This document shows, piece by piece, positions 1-7,766 of a stretch of DNA of 10,670 bases (position 1 is the stretch's first letter; every line of letters starts with the position of its first letter). Below the pieces are notes generated by a model. It did not search any database, was not told the DNA's origin, and worked only from the letters and a program-made list of their open reading frames with translations. The stretch is from an uncultured Eubacteriales bacterium. GTDB lineage: Bacteria > Bacillota > Clostridia > Christensenellales > CAG-917. Both the position numbers and the translations under genes were made by a program. The stretch covers positions 1 to 10,670 of the forward strand of contig URTQ01000039.1 of NCBI GenBank assembly GCA_900550855.1. The letters are read 5' to 3'.

Positions 1-1
1 C

Positions 2-2524
2 CGCTACACGACGGGCAGTTATCTCGAAGACCAAGATATGTGGCGCATTTCGGGACTTTTCCGCGACGTCAACTTGATTTTCCTTCCCGACGTGCGCATT
101 GAGGATATGTACGCGCGCGCAGAGTTCAACGAGGATTATTCCAAAGCGAAACTCTTGGTCGACGCAAGCGTGTACTGCGCAAAAGGCGTTGAAATTTCGG
201 ACGCCGACGTAAAAATCGAACTTATCGACAAGGACGGCAACAACGTTTGCGAGGGCAACTTCGCGGTTCTCGGTCTTGACGAGGACGAGTCTATGGCTGT
301 CAAAATGGTGGAAAACATAGACAATCCGCACCTGTGGAATTCGGAAGACCCGTATCTTTACAAACTTCGTCTTACGTTCACTTCGCAGGAAAAGGGGCAA
401 ACCGTTTTCCACGATATGCGAGAGATAGATTTCGGATTCAGAAAGGTCGAGATTATCCCGTCAATCGACGGCAAGCAACCGTACATAACTCTCAACGGCA
501 AAAAGTTGAAAATAAGAGGCGTAAACCGTCACGAATTTCACCCCGACTTCGGTCACGCCGTGCCGAGAGAGTACACCGAAAAAGATATCCTTTTGCTCAA
601 AAAACATAACGTAAACAGCATAAGAACTTCGCACTATCCCAACAGCCGCCACTTCTACGAACTTTGCGACAAATACGGCATTATGGTTATGTGCGAAAAC
701 AACCTCGAAACGCACGGTCTTGCAACTCGCGTGCCTCGCTCGAACAAGAGATGGACAGAGCAAGTGTGCTGGCGTATGAGAAATATGGTTTTGACCTATC
801 GTAACCACGCGTGCATACTCTTTTGGTCGCTCGGCAACGAGAGCGGAAACGGAAAAGCGTTCCCCGCAATGAAAAAAGCCGCGCTCGAACTCGACAACAC
901 TCGCCCCATACACTATGAACCCGACGCGTACGTCAAAACCACCGACATTATGAGCGAGATGTACACCAAAGAGGAACAAATGGAAGAAATCGCCAACAAC
1001 AGATGCCATATTCACTCTATGGCGTTGTGGGCGCCGCTCGGACATCTGCTCACGCCGAGAATGTACAAGAACAAGCCGTTCATTCAATGCGAATACGCGC
1101 ACTGTATGGGTAACAGTTTGGGCAACTTCGAGGACTACTGGAAGCATTTCAGAAAGCACGACAGACTCTGCGGCGGTTATATTTGGGACTTTGCCGACCA
1201 AGCGATTAAGCGCGTAAATCAGGACGGCGTGGTGGAATACACCTACGGCGGCGACTGGGGCGACAAACCCAACGACGGCACGTTCGCTTTCAACGGTATC
1301 GTCAGAGCGGACAGAAGTCCGAATCCGGCGTTCTACGAGGTCGCAAAGGTCTATCAACAAGTGCAATTCGAGCGTAAGGGCGACAAAATCGAACTTACAA
1401 ACGAATATATGTTCACAAATCTCGACAAGTTCGCTTTGAGATTCGAACTCTTGCAAAACGGCGTAGTGACCCAAACAAAAACCGTCGATATGCCTTCCGT
1501 CAAACCTCTCGAAAAGGGAAGCGTGGATATGCCGTTTGCCATTCCGCAAGGCAAAGGCGAAGTCGCAATCAACTGCTATGCGGTGGTAAAGGGTAGTTTC
1601 GACGTGTTCGAAGACGGCGACGTCGTGGCTTGCGAGCAACTCGATATGACGTGTTACGTTCCGCAAGAGTTTAAGAGCGCGCAAGGCAAAACCGTTTTCA
1701 ACGAAGACGGAAAGATTGTGTTAGAATGCGGAAAAATGCGTGCAACCGTGTCCAAAAACGGCGGCTGTATTTCCTCAATCGTCGTGGACGGCAAGGAAAA
1801 ACTCGCATCGCCCGTTATGCTCAACTTCTGGCGTGCCGCAATCGACAACGACAAATCGCCGCAAGTTCCGCCTTTCGCAATCGCGCTCTTGGGCAAAACA
1901 TACTTCAAGTCCTGCAAGGACCACCTCGTCAAGTCGAATATGACGATAACGGACAAGTCGCTCGTCATAGACTGGTCTTGCTCGCCGCAAATGTGGTCGC
2001 TCAAAACCGTGTACGAAGCGGGCGAGGACGGACTCAAAGTGTCTATGAGAGTGAAGAACAATATGTTCTCGCTTCCGAGATACGGTTTCAGAATGGGACT
2101 TGCAACTTCCGACGATATGACGTTCTTCGCAAGAGGACCTCACGAGAACTATTGCGACAGAAAAGCCGCCGCAAAACTCGGCATCTATTCGGGCAAAATC
2201 GCAGATTTCGAGCATAACTATCTCGTGCCGCAAGAGAACGGCAACCACACCGACGCGCGTTGGCTCAAAGTGGGCGGCGAGGATGGACTTACGTTCGTTG
2301 CTTGCGACAAGCCGTTTGAATTTAGCGTACACGACTACACGCAAGAGGCACTCGAAGAAGCGACGCACGCGCACGAACTCAAACACGGCGGCGTAGTTGA
2401 AGTGTGCATAGACGGCGCGCAACGCGGCGTAGGCGGCGACGTACCTGCACTTGCTTGCACGAAGAAACGCTACAAGATACTTCCCAACCGTTATCACGAG
2501 TTCAGTTTCGTCATCAAAGCGTAA
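2..2524 (+). CDS. lacZ: beta-galactosidase, glycoside hydrolase family 2 (5'-truncated by window edge)
   Basis: Hydrolyses terminal beta-D-galactosides such as lactose. The frame is open from base 2, so the gene starts upstream; 840 residues are visible. Family members are about 1,000 residues, so roughly 150-200 N-terminal residues of the sugar-binding domain are probably missing. The visible part opens with GSYLEDQDMWRISG, the typical end of the jelly-roll domain. Then come an Ig-like domain and the TIM barrel with RGVNRHEFHPDFG and SIRTSHYPN. The acid/base Glu lies in WSLGNESGNG (codon 839-841) and the nucleophile Glu in QCEYAHCMGNS (codon 1091-1093). The C-terminal part is the beta-gal small-chain domain, with GPHENY and PQENGNHTDARW. 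The usual DEANIETHG motif reads CENNLETHG here, keeping its Glu and the Asn before the -ETHG. No signal peptide can be judged. A terminator follows at once, so it is not co-transcribed with thrS. Confidence 0.95.
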   Translation, partial: RYTTGSYLEDQDMWRISGLFRDVNLIFLPDVRIEDMYARAEFNEDYSKAKLLVDASVYCAKGVEISDADVKIELIDKDGNNVCEGNFAVLGLDEDESMAVKMVENIDNPHLWNSEDPYLYKLRLTFTSQEKGQTVFHDMREIDFGFRKVEIIPSIDGKQPYITLNGKKLKIRGVNRHEFHPDFGHAVPREYTEKDILLLKKHNVNSIRTSHYPNSRHFYELCDKYGIMVMCENNLETHGLATRVPRSNKRWTEQVCWRMRNMVLTYRNHACILFWSLGNESGNGKAFPAMKKAALELDNTRPIHYEPDAYVKTTDIMSEMYTKEEQMEEIANNRCHIHSMALWAPLGHLLTPRMYKNKPFIQCEYAHCMGNSLGNFEDYWKHFRKHDRLCGGYIWDFADQAIKRVNQDGVVEYTYGGDWGDKPNDGTFAFNGIVRADRSPNPAFYEVAKVYQQVQFERKGDKIELTNEYMFTNLDKFALRFELLQNGVVTQTKTVDMPSVKPLEKGSVDMPFAIPQGKGEVAINCYAVVKGSFDVFEDGDVVACEQLDMTCYVPQEFKSAQGKTVFNEDGKIVLECGKMRATVSKNGGCISSIVVDGKEKLASPVMLNFWRAAIDNDKSPQVPPFAIALLGKTYFKSCKDHLVKSNMTITDKSLVIDWSCSPQMWSLKTVYEAGEDGLKVSMRVKNNMFSLPRYGFRMGLATSDDMTFFARGPHENYCDRKAAAKLGIYSGKIADFEHNYLVPQENGNHTDARWLKVGGEDGLTFVACDKPFEFSVHDYTQEALEEATHAHELKHGGVVEVCIDGAQRGVGGDVPALACTKKRYKILPNRYHEFSFVIKA

Positions 2525-2544
2525 AACAATCAAAACGATTTTTT

Positions 2545-2577
2545 GCGGCGTCGAATATGCTTCGACGCCGCTTTTTT
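2545..2577 (+). terminator. intrinsic terminator after the beta-galactosidase gene
   Basis: An 11-bp perfect, GC-rich stem (GCGGCGTCGAA / TTCGACGCCGC) with a 5-nt loop is followed by six T. It starts 20 nt after the stop codon and separates the galactosidase unit from thrS. Confidence 0.93.
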
Positions 2578-2637
2578 GTCACGGTTCGAGTGCGTCACCA
2601 CCATATGTAGCAACGGTTTTTTATTTGCGGTTTTTCG

Positions 2638-2666
2638 TTGACAGAAATCGCCGACGTATTTATAAT
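2638..2666 (+). promoter_or_regulatory. sigma-A promoter of thrS
   Basis: Perfect -35 TTGACA (2638-2643), a 17-nt spacer and perfect -10 TATAAT (2661-2666). The predicted start of transcription is near 2673, giving a leader of about 50 nt before the thrS ATG. That leader has no room for a T-box, which controls many Bacillota thrS genes. A full-consensus promoter suggests strong, largely constitutive expression. Confidence 0.85.
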
Positions 2667-2723
2667 TTGTTTCACTATTTTGTGCGTACTGCTGTGGTAA
2701 GGCAGATTGCGCGGAGGCTTGCT

Positions 2724-4661
2724 ATGAATTTGACATTGAAAGACGGCAAAATTATTTCTATCGATGGCGCAATGTCTGCGCTCGACGCTATCAAGAGTTT
2801 TTCCGATAGCCTTGCAAGAAACGCTCTTGCTTGCAAAATCGACGGCGTCGTTTCTTCTCTCGACACCGTTTTGGACAAAGATTGCACGTTTGAAGTGCTT
2901 ACGTTTGCGGACGAGGACGGCAGACGGGTGTATCGCCACACTTGCGCGCATATTCTTGCGCAAGCGGTCAGAAACGTTTATCCCACCGTACAACTCGCAA
3001 TCGGTCCTGCCGTAGACAACGGTTTTTATTACGATTTCGATTTCAGAACGCCCATAACCCAAGCCGACTTCGGCAAAATCGAAGCGGAAATGAAAAGTAT
3101 AATCAAGGCGAATATGCCCATATCTCGCATTGAATGCACTCGCAAAGAGGCGGAAGGGCGTATCGCGAAGATGAAGCAGATATACAAGGCGGAACTTTTG
3201 GCGGATATTTCCAAAGGCGAGAAAATATCCTTTTATCAGCAAGGCGATTTCATCGACCTTTGCGCAGGTCCGCACCTCACGTCTACGGGCAAAATCAAGG
3301 CGTTCAAACTCACCTCGCTCACGGGCGCGTACTGGAAGGGCAACGAAAAAAATAAGATGCTCACTCGCATATACGGCACTTGTTTCGAGAAAAAAGCCGA
3401 CCTTGACGAGTATATCCAAAAACTCGAAGAAGCCAAATCGCGCGACCACAACAAAGTGGGCAGAGAACTCGGCTTGTTTATGACCGACGAGAATATCGGG
3501 CAGGGGCTTCCGCTTATGATGCCCAAAGGCGCGCGCATTATTCAGATTATGGAACGCTTCGTCGAGGACGAGGAACAAAAGCGCGGATACCAACTCACCA
3601 AAACCCCGATTATGACCAAAAACAACCTCTTTATCATTTCGGGACACTGGGATCACTACAAGGACAAGATGTTCTATATCGGCGACGAGGACGTTGACGA
3701 CGAGATTTTGTGCTTGCGCCCGATGACTTGTCCGCTTCAATTCACGATCTACAAAAACGGACTCAAAAGTTACCGCGATTTGCCCGTAAGGTATGCGGAA
3801 ACCGCAATAGAATTCCGAAAAGAGGCAAGCGGCGAAATGCACGGTCTTACGAGAATACGTCAGTTTACGCTCTCTGACGGACATATAATCTGCACGCCCG
3901 CGCAACTCGAATCAGAGTTTAAAGGCGCGGTGGACCTCATAAAATACCTTATCGGCGTTCTCGGACTTCAAAACGACGTAAGTTATCGTTTTTCGCGCTG
4001 GGACCCGAGCAATCCCGACAAGTACGTCGGCACAGCAGAGGACTGGAACAGGGTGGAAACCGCAATGCAGAGTATCCTTTCCGACCTTGGCATAGAGCAT
4101 ACGGAAGCGTGGGGCGAAGCGGCGTTCTACGGACCTAAACTCGACGTACAGGGCAAAAACGTGCACGGCAAGGAAGATACGCTGTTCACCGTTCAAATCG
4201 ACTTCTCGCTTGCCACGCGCTTCGATATGATATACATCGACGAAAACGGCGAAAAGGCACGCCCGATAATAATTCATCGCTCGTCGATAGGTTGTTACGA
4301 GCGCACGTTGGCAATGCTTATAGAAAAGTATAACGGCGCGTTCCCGATGTGGCTTGCGCCCGAACAAGTGCGCGTTTTGTCGCTCACCGACCGTACGGCA
4401 GAGGTTGCGACTAATATCCGCAATCAACTTTTCGATATGGGATTGCGTGCGGAAGCGGACGTAAGAAGCGAGAAACTCGGCAAGAAAATCCGTGACGCGC
4501 AACTTGAAAAAGTGCCGTATATACTTGTCGTCGGCGACAAGGAAGCAGAGCAGAACGTCGTTTCCGTCCGCCACCGCACCGACGGCGACCTCGGCATAAT
4601 GAGCGTTACCGACTTTGCAAAACTTGCTCTAATGGAAGTCGCAACAAAACAAATCAAGTAG
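2724..4661 (+). CDS. thrS: threonyl-tRNA synthetase
   Basis: Charges tRNA-Thr with threonine in the cytoplasm (class II synthetase); 645 residues, the usual length. The ATG at 2724 is chosen because GCGGAGG lies at 2711-2717 and the protein then starts directly with the TGS domain (about 1-60). The longer frame upstream would run through the promoter. The editing domain follows, with the metal-site HxxxH (H72, H76) and the DLCAGPH motif (C180, H184). In the catalytic core the zinc ligands are C336 (RPMTCP), H387 (SDGHIIC) and H518 (IIIHRSS). Motif 2 is EFRKEASGEMHGLTRIRQF and motif 3 lies around HRSSIGCYERT. The anticodon-binding domain covers about 545-645. Motif 2 has Phe-Arg where most bacterial ThrRS have His-Arg, and the RPMTCPLQF and TLSDGH variants point to a divergent ThrRS subgroup. 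No terminator is obvious between it and the infC promoter. Confidence 0.97.
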   Translation: MNLTLKDGKIISIDGAMSALDAIKSFSDSLARNALACKIDGVVSSLDTVLDKDCTFEVLTFADEDGRRVYRHTCAHILAQAVRNVYPTVQLAIGPAVDNGFYYDFDFRTPITQADFGKIEAEMKSIIKANMPISRIECTRKEAEGRIAKMKQIYKAELLADISKGEKISFYQQGDFIDLCAGPHLTSTGKIKAFKLTSLTGAYWKGNEKNKMLTRIYGTCFEKKADLDEYIQKLEEAKSRDHNKVGRELGLFMTDENIGQGLPLMMPKGARIIQIMERFVEDEEQKRGYQLTKTPIMTKNNLFIISGHWDHYKDKMFYIGDEDVDDEILCLRPMTCPLQFTIYKNGLKSYRDLPVRYAETAIEFRKEASGEMHGLTRIRQFTLSDGHIICTPAQLESEFKGAVDLIKYLIGVLGLQNDVSYRFSRWDPSNPDKYVGTAEDWNRVETAMQSILSDLGIEHTEAWGEAAFYGPKLDVQGKNVHGKEDTLFTVQIDFSLATRFDMIYIDENGEKARPIIIHRSSIGCYERTLAMLIEKYNGAFPMWLAPEQVRVLSLTDRTAEVATNIRNQLFDMGLRAEADVRSEKLGKKIRDAQLEKVPYILVVGDKEAEQNVVSVRHRTDGDLGIMSVTDFAKLALMEVATKQIK

Positions 4662-4751
4662 TTTTGCAAAGGCGGAAAGGGTCATAAAATACTATACAAA
4701 CAAGCGTTTTTGCAGAAATAAAATAAATTTTCGGAAATGTTCGACTTTCGT

Positions 4752-4780
4752 TTGACACGGGTCGCTATTTTTGTTAGTAT
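4752..4780 (+). promoter_or_regulatory. promoter of the infC-rpmI-rplT operon
   Basis: Perfect -35 TTGACA (4752-4757), a 17-nt spacer and -10 TAGTAT (4775-4780). Transcription is expected to start near 4787, giving a leader of about 160 nt. The 90 nt between the thrS stop and this promoter hold no gene or clear terminator. Confidence 0.75.
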
Positions 4781-4800
4781 ATACGAGCAAAGCAAAGGTA

Positions 4801-4911
4801 TTGCCTTTCACCATCAGCCTTCGGCGATATGGTTCTCACTTCACAAAGTCTTGTCTATGATAAGGACAATCGGTAAGTGTTGAGGCAACTTTGCTTCGAC
4901 ACTTCTTTTTT
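4801..4911 (+). promoter_or_regulatory. L20-type attenuator leader upstream of infC
   Basis: In Bacillota, ribosomal protein L20 binds the infC-rpmI-rplT leader and favours premature termination. The sequence here has the expected parts. A small hairpin at 4811-4832 (CCAT/ATGG around GCC-TTC-GGC) is followed by a second one at 4851-4869 (TTGTCT/GGACAA). The terminator hairpin comes next at 4875-4904. A competing long-range pairing is visible: TTGCCT (4801-4806) with AGGCAA (4883-4888), and CAC (4809-4811) with GTG (4877-4879). It would tie up the 5' arm of the terminator and so act as antiterminator. The folding was done by eye; assignment to L20 rests mainly on gene context. Confidence 0.7.
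4875..4911 (+). terminator. attenuator (intrinsic terminator) in the infC leader
   Basis: A 13-bp stem with two G-U pairs (4875-4887 with 4892-4904) and a 4-nt loop is followed by C and six T. It lies inside the leader, 38 nt before the infC start, so it acts on the operon itself rather than ending thrS alone. Confidence 0.85.
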
Positions 4912-4949
4912 ATGTAATAAACCTTTCGAGGTGTAGTAGGAGTAGCAAT

Positions 4950-5465
4950 TTGAAAGAACTGCAAATCAATGAACAAATCAGAGACAGAGAAGTGCGCCTC
5001 ATCGGCGACGACGGTCAACAGTACGGCGTTATCTCGATGAGAGATGCACGAGCGATTGCGGAAGAAAAAGGGCTTGACATCTGCAAGGTTTCACCGCCTT
5101 CCGTTCAGCCTCCGACCTGCAAATTGATGGACTACGGCAAATATCGCTACGAACAACAAAAACGCGAAAAAGAAGCCAAAAAGAATCAGAAAGTGATGGA
5201 AATCAAAGAAATCCGCCTTTCTGCGACAATCGACATCGGCGACACCACCAGACTTGCCCAACAAACCGCAAAATTCCTTGCGGACGGCAACAAGGTCAAA
5301 GCGTCGATTCGCCTCAAAGGACGCCAACAAGCGCATCCCGAAATCGCGGTCAAAATCGTTGAAGACTATATCGCGATGGTCGGCGGCGAATTTACCGTCG
5401 AGAAAAAGCCTGTGCAAGAAGGTCGTATGATTTACACGATTCTCGCGCCGGCACAAAAGAAATAA
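4950..5465 (+). CDS. infC: translation initiation factor IF-3 (TTG start)
   Basis: IF-3 binds the 30S subunit, prevents premature joining of 50S and checks the start codon and initiator tRNA. 171 residues, normal length. The N-terminal domain (about 1-70) begins INEQIRDREVRLIG and ends with QPPTCKLMDYGKYRYEQQ. A lysine-rich linker leads to the C-terminal domain (about 85-171), with MEIKEIRLSATID, KASIRLKGRQQAHPE and EGRMIYTILAP. The start is TTG at 4950: TAGGAG ends at 4942, 7 nt upstream, and no in-frame ATG lies before the conserved INEQIR. A non-AUG start is a known feature of infC in several bacteria, where IF-3 limits its own synthesis; E. coli uses AUU. First gene of infC-rpmI-rplT. Confidence 0.97.
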   Translation: MKELQINEQIRDREVRLIGDDGQQYGVISMRDARAIAEEKGLDICKVSPPSVQPPTCKLMDYGKYRYEQQKREKEAKKNQKVMEIKEIRLSATIDIGDTTRLAQQTAKFLADGNKVKASIRLKGRQQAHPEIAVKIVEDYIAMVGGEFTVEKKPVQEGRMIYTILAPAQKK

Positions 5466-5476
5466 CGACACTATTG

Positions 5477-5495
5477 TTGCTTGCCTCGCAAGCAA
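5477..5495 (+). other. intercistronic hairpin infC-rpmI
   Basis: A perfect 8-bp inverted repeat TTGCTTGC-CTC-GCAAGCAA. The A-rich sequence after it has no T run, so it is not a terminator. It ends 14 nt before the rpmI AGGAGG and could affect mRNA processing or stability; no role is proven. Confidence 0.5.
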
Positions 5496-5522
5496 AAGCA
5501 AAATAAAATAGGAGGCAGACCT

Positions 5523-5720
5523 ATGCCAAAACAAAAAACACATAGCGGAGCAAAGAAGCGTTTCCACGTTACAGCAAACGGTCTTTACAAGAGAGGCCAT
5601 TCTGCACACAGCCACCTTCTTACCAAGAAGACAACTAAGAGAAAGAGAGATCTTCGTTCCATCGAATACGTCGACGAAACGAGATGCGGAGAACTCAAAA
5701 AGTTGTTGCCGTACAAATAA
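5523..5720 (+). CDS. rpmI: 50S ribosomal protein L35
   Basis: Small basic structural protein of the large ribosomal subunit, 65 residues, full length. The N-terminus MPKQKTHSGAKKRF and the core HLLTKKTTKRKRDLR are typical, and it ends in LKKLLPYK. AGGAGG at 5510-5515 lies 7 nt before the ATG. It sits between infC and rplT in the conserved order, and the rplT ribosome site overlaps its stop codon. Confidence 0.98.
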   Translation: MPKQKTHSGAKKRFHVTANGLYKRGHSAHSHLLTKKTTKRKRDLRSIEYVDETRCGELKKLLPYK

Positions 5721-5732
5721 GGAGAATGAACA

Positions 5733-6086
5733 ATGAGAATTAAAAGAGCAGTAAACGCAGTCAAAAAGCGTAGAAAAATAATGAAACAAGCAAAGGGTTA
5801 CTATGCAGGTAAGCATTCCCTTTATCGTGTTGCAAAGCAACAACTTCTCAAAAGCGGCGTGTACGCATACGTCGGCAGAAAGCAAAAGAAACGCGATTTC
5901 AGAAGCCTCTGGATTGCTCGTATCAATGCTGCCGCGCGTATCAACGGTATGAGTTATTCAACTCTTATGCACGGTCTTAAAGTTGCCGGTATCGACCTCA
6001 ACAGAAAGGTTTTGAGCGAAATCGCAATCAGCGATCCCAAAGCGTTCACGGCACTCTGCGACAGCGCAAAAAACGCTCTTGCATAA
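5733..6086 (+). CDS. rplT: 50S ribosomal protein L20
   Basis: Binds 23S rRNA early in 50S assembly and is the likely regulator of its own operon through the leader upstream of infC. 117 residues, normal length. Hallmarks are AKGYYAGKHSLYRVAKQQ, the RKQKKRDFRSLWIARINAAAR block and MSYSTLMHGLKVAGIDLNRK. Residues 1-60 form the long basic helical extension and the rest the globular domain. AAGGAG (5719-5724) overlaps the rpmI stop, and the gap is 12 nt, so the two are probably translationally coupled. Confidence 0.98.
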   Translation: MRIKRAVNAVKKRRKIMKQAKGYYAGKHSLYRVAKQQLLKSGVYAYVGRKQKKRDFRSLWIARINAAARINGMSYSTLMHGLKVAGIDLNRKVLSEIAISDPKAFTALCDSAKNALA

Positions 6087-6101
6087 TAGAATAATCGTTT
6101 T

Positions 6102-6136
6102 TCAATGTTGCGCATAGGTTTTATGCGCAACATTGA
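6102..6136 (+). terminator. long hairpin after rplT, possible weak terminator
   Basis: A 15-bp perfect inverted repeat (TCAATGTTGCGCATA / TATGCGCAACATTGA) with a 5-nt loop, 15 nt after the rplT stop. Only three T follow the stem, so read-through into the methylase gene is likely. It may be a processing or 3'-end-protecting hairpin rather than a true terminator. Confidence 0.5.
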
Positions 6137-6141
6137 TTTAG

Positions 6142-6185
6142 AACCGTTTTCGGTTTTTCGCCCTCGCTTTTGAGTGCGAAAACCG
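6142..6185 (+). promoter_or_regulatory. mutually exclusive hairpins in the leader of the methylase gene
   Basis: AACCG (6142-6146) can pair with CGGTT (6151-6155), and TTT follows. The same CGGTT is also the start of a larger hairpin: CGGTTTTTCGC (6151-6161) with GCGAAAACCG (6176-6185), with one bulged T and an inner CTC/GAG. Both cannot form together. The second ends 6 nt before the AAGGCGG site. No clear promoter was seen in 6087-6203. Regulation is an inference. Confidence 0.4.
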
Positions 6186-6203
6186 ATATTTAAGGCGGTT
6201 AGA

Positions 6204-6983
6204 ATGACAGAAATCATCACTTCCACCAAAAATCAATTCGTGAAGAAAGCGCGCTCGCTTTCTCAAAAGAAGTTCCGCAAAGAGTCGGGACTGTTTTTGG
6301 TTGAAGGGACGAACGTAATAAAGGATATGCCGTCGAGCGTAGAGGTCGAATATGTGCTTGCAACCTTGCAAAGACAAGGCGAAGTCGAGCACTCGTTCGG
6401 CGAGGGGTGCAGCGAAAAATCTCGCGAGGCTCTTGCTTTTACGCGCGCGCAAGTGTATTATGTGAGTGACGAGGTTATGCAGTATGTTGCGGACACGGTT
6501 TCGCCGTACGGCATAGTGGCGATTTGCAAAATGCCGTCAACCGAATTTGCTATGCCGAAAGGCAACGCGGTTTTGCTCGACGGCGTGAGCGACCCCGGCA
6601 ATCTCGGCACGATACTGCGTACGGCTGCCGCGTGCGACTTTAACGACGTATACCTTTTGGACACGGCGGACGTGTTTTCGCCGAAAGTGGTGAGAGCGAC
6701 GCTCGGCGGACTTTTCAGAGTGCGCTTGCACGAGATAAATGAAAGCGACGCGCTCGAACTTATGAGCGAAACCAACAGCGCGGTTTTGGATATGGGCGGA
6801 ACGAATATTCTTAAAAACAAACCGTCCGTGCCAGTGCTTTTGGTTGCGGGCAACGAGGCGCACGGCGTGAGAGATTCTCTCAAACGCGCGGCGAAAAACA
6901 CTTATTCGTTGCCTATGAAAAACGAAATCGAATCATTGAATGTTGCGGTCGCAACCGCAGTTTCGATGTATCAAACTTTATAA
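6204..6983 (+). CDS. TrmH/SpoU-family RNA 2'-O-ribose methyltransferase
   Basis: Uses S-adenosylmethionine to methylate a ribose 2'-OH in rRNA or tRNA. 259 residues. The ATG at 6204 follows AAGGCGG (6192-6198); an earlier in-frame GTG lies inside a leader hairpin. The N-terminal substrate-binding domain shows FRKESGLFLVEGTNVIKD (24-41). The SPOUT knot carries motif 1 LLDGVSDPGNLGTILRTAAA (124-143), with the catalytic Asn/Arg region, motif 2 LLVAGNEAHG (212-221) and motif 3 PMKNEIESLNVAVATAVSM (237-255). B. subtilis YsgA, a 23S rRNA methylase of this family, lies in a similar neighbourhood, which makes it the likely orthologue, but RlmB and TrmH relatives share the motifs. The target base cannot be told from sequence. 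It lies 13 nt from yebC and is probably co-transcribed with it. Confidence 0.9.
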   Translation: MTEIITSTKNQFVKKARSLSQKKFRKESGLFLVEGTNVIKDMPSSVEVEYVLATLQRQGEVEHSFGEGCSEKSREALAFTRAQVYYVSDEVMQYVADTVSPYGIVAICKMPSTEFAMPKGNAVLLDGVSDPGNLGTILRTAAACDFNDVYLLDTADVFSPKVVRATLGGLFRVRLHEINESDALELMSETNSAVLDMGGTNILKNKPSVPVLLVAGNEAHGVRDSLKRAAKNTYSLPMKNEIESLNVAVATAVSMYQTL

Positions 6984-6996
6984 ACAGGAGAACAAT

Positions 6997-7740
6997 ATGA
7001 GCGGACATAGCAAATGGCATAACATTCAACAGAAGAAAGGCAAAACCGACGCGGCGCGTGCAAACGTGTTCACCAAGATCGGACGCGAAATCGCAGTTGC
7101 AGTCAAAGACGGCGGCGCAGACCCCAACAGCAACAGCAAACTCGCGCAGGTAATCGCCAAAGCAAAAGACAACAATATGCCCAACGACAACATTATGCGT
7201 TCCATCAAGAAGGCAAGCGGCGAACTCGGATCTATCAACTACGAAGATATGACCTACGAGGGCTACGGCGTCGGCGGAACGGCTATCATAGTCGAAGCGC
7301 TCACAGACAATAAAAACCGCACGGCAGGCGACGTTCGTCACTTGTTCGACAAATTCGGCGGTTCGATGGGCACGACGGGTTGCGTTTCCTTTATGTTCAA
7401 GCGCAAAGGCGTCATCACCATCGCAAAAGAGGACATCGCAGAGGACGATTTGATGATGTACGCTCTCGAAATCGACGGTTTCGAGGACATCAATTCCGAG
7501 GACGAGGACGTTTTCGAGGTCTATGCGGACACCGCAAAACTTCAATCGGTGCGCGAAGCGCTCGAAAAAGACGGCGTAAAGGTGCTTTCGGCAGAAGTCG
7601 ATATGATTCCCGACAACTACGTCACACCGAGTGCGGAACAACAAGCAACCATCATCAAGATGATTGACAAACTCGAAGAACTCGACGACGTTCAAAACGT
7701 TTACCACAACGCAACTCTCGACATCGAAGACGAAGAATAA
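6997..7740 (+). CDS. yebC: YebC/TACO1-family translation factor
   Basis: Family once annotated as a transcriptional regulator. Mitochondrial TACO1 and recent bacterial work place YebC proteins on the ribosome, helping translation through proline-rich stretches. 247 residues, normal length. The invariant start MSGHSKWHNIQQKKGKTDAA is present. The N-terminal three-helix domain covers about 1-75. Domains 2-3 include YEGYGVGGTAIIVEALTDN and NRTAGDVRHLFDKFGGSMG, and the acidic C-terminus ends DIEDEE. AGGAG at 6986-6990 lies 6 nt before the ATG. Its position after translation genes and 13 nt after an RNA methylase fits a translational role better than transcriptional control. Confidence 0.95.
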   Translation: MSGHSKWHNIQQKKGKTDAARANVFTKIGREIAVAVKDGGADPNSNSKLAQVIAKAKDNNMPNDNIMRSIKKASGELGSINYEDMTYEGYGVGGTAIIVEALTDNKNRTAGDVRHLFDKFGGSMGTTGCVSFMFKRKGVITIAKEDIAEDDLMMYALEIDGFEDINSEDEDVFEVYADTAKLQSVREALEKDGVKVLSAEVDMIPDNYVTPSAEQQATIIKMIDKLEELDDVQNVYHNATLDIEDEE

Positions 7741-7744
7741 TTCT

Positions 7745-7765
7745 CGTACAAATATAATTTGTACG
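7745..7765. repeat. 21-bp perfect inverted repeat
   Basis: CGTACAAAT-ATA-ATTTGTACG, 4 nt after the yebC stop. It is not followed by a T run, so it is a poor terminator; it may be a protein-binding site. Its half CGTACAAA recurs at 7894-7901. Confidence 0.6.
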
Positions 7766-7766
7766 C

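Noticed and set aside
461..1684. Long minus-strand open frame opposite the beta-galactosidase gene
   Set aside because: It is a shadow of a strongly recognisable GH2 gene; its translation is rich in Val, Phe and His with no family resemblance, and no ribosome site was found.
2451..2723. Longer start for ThrRS upstream of 2724
   Set aside because: It would run through the galactosidase end, its terminator and the thrS promoter; the TGS domain begins right at 2724 behind a ribosome site.
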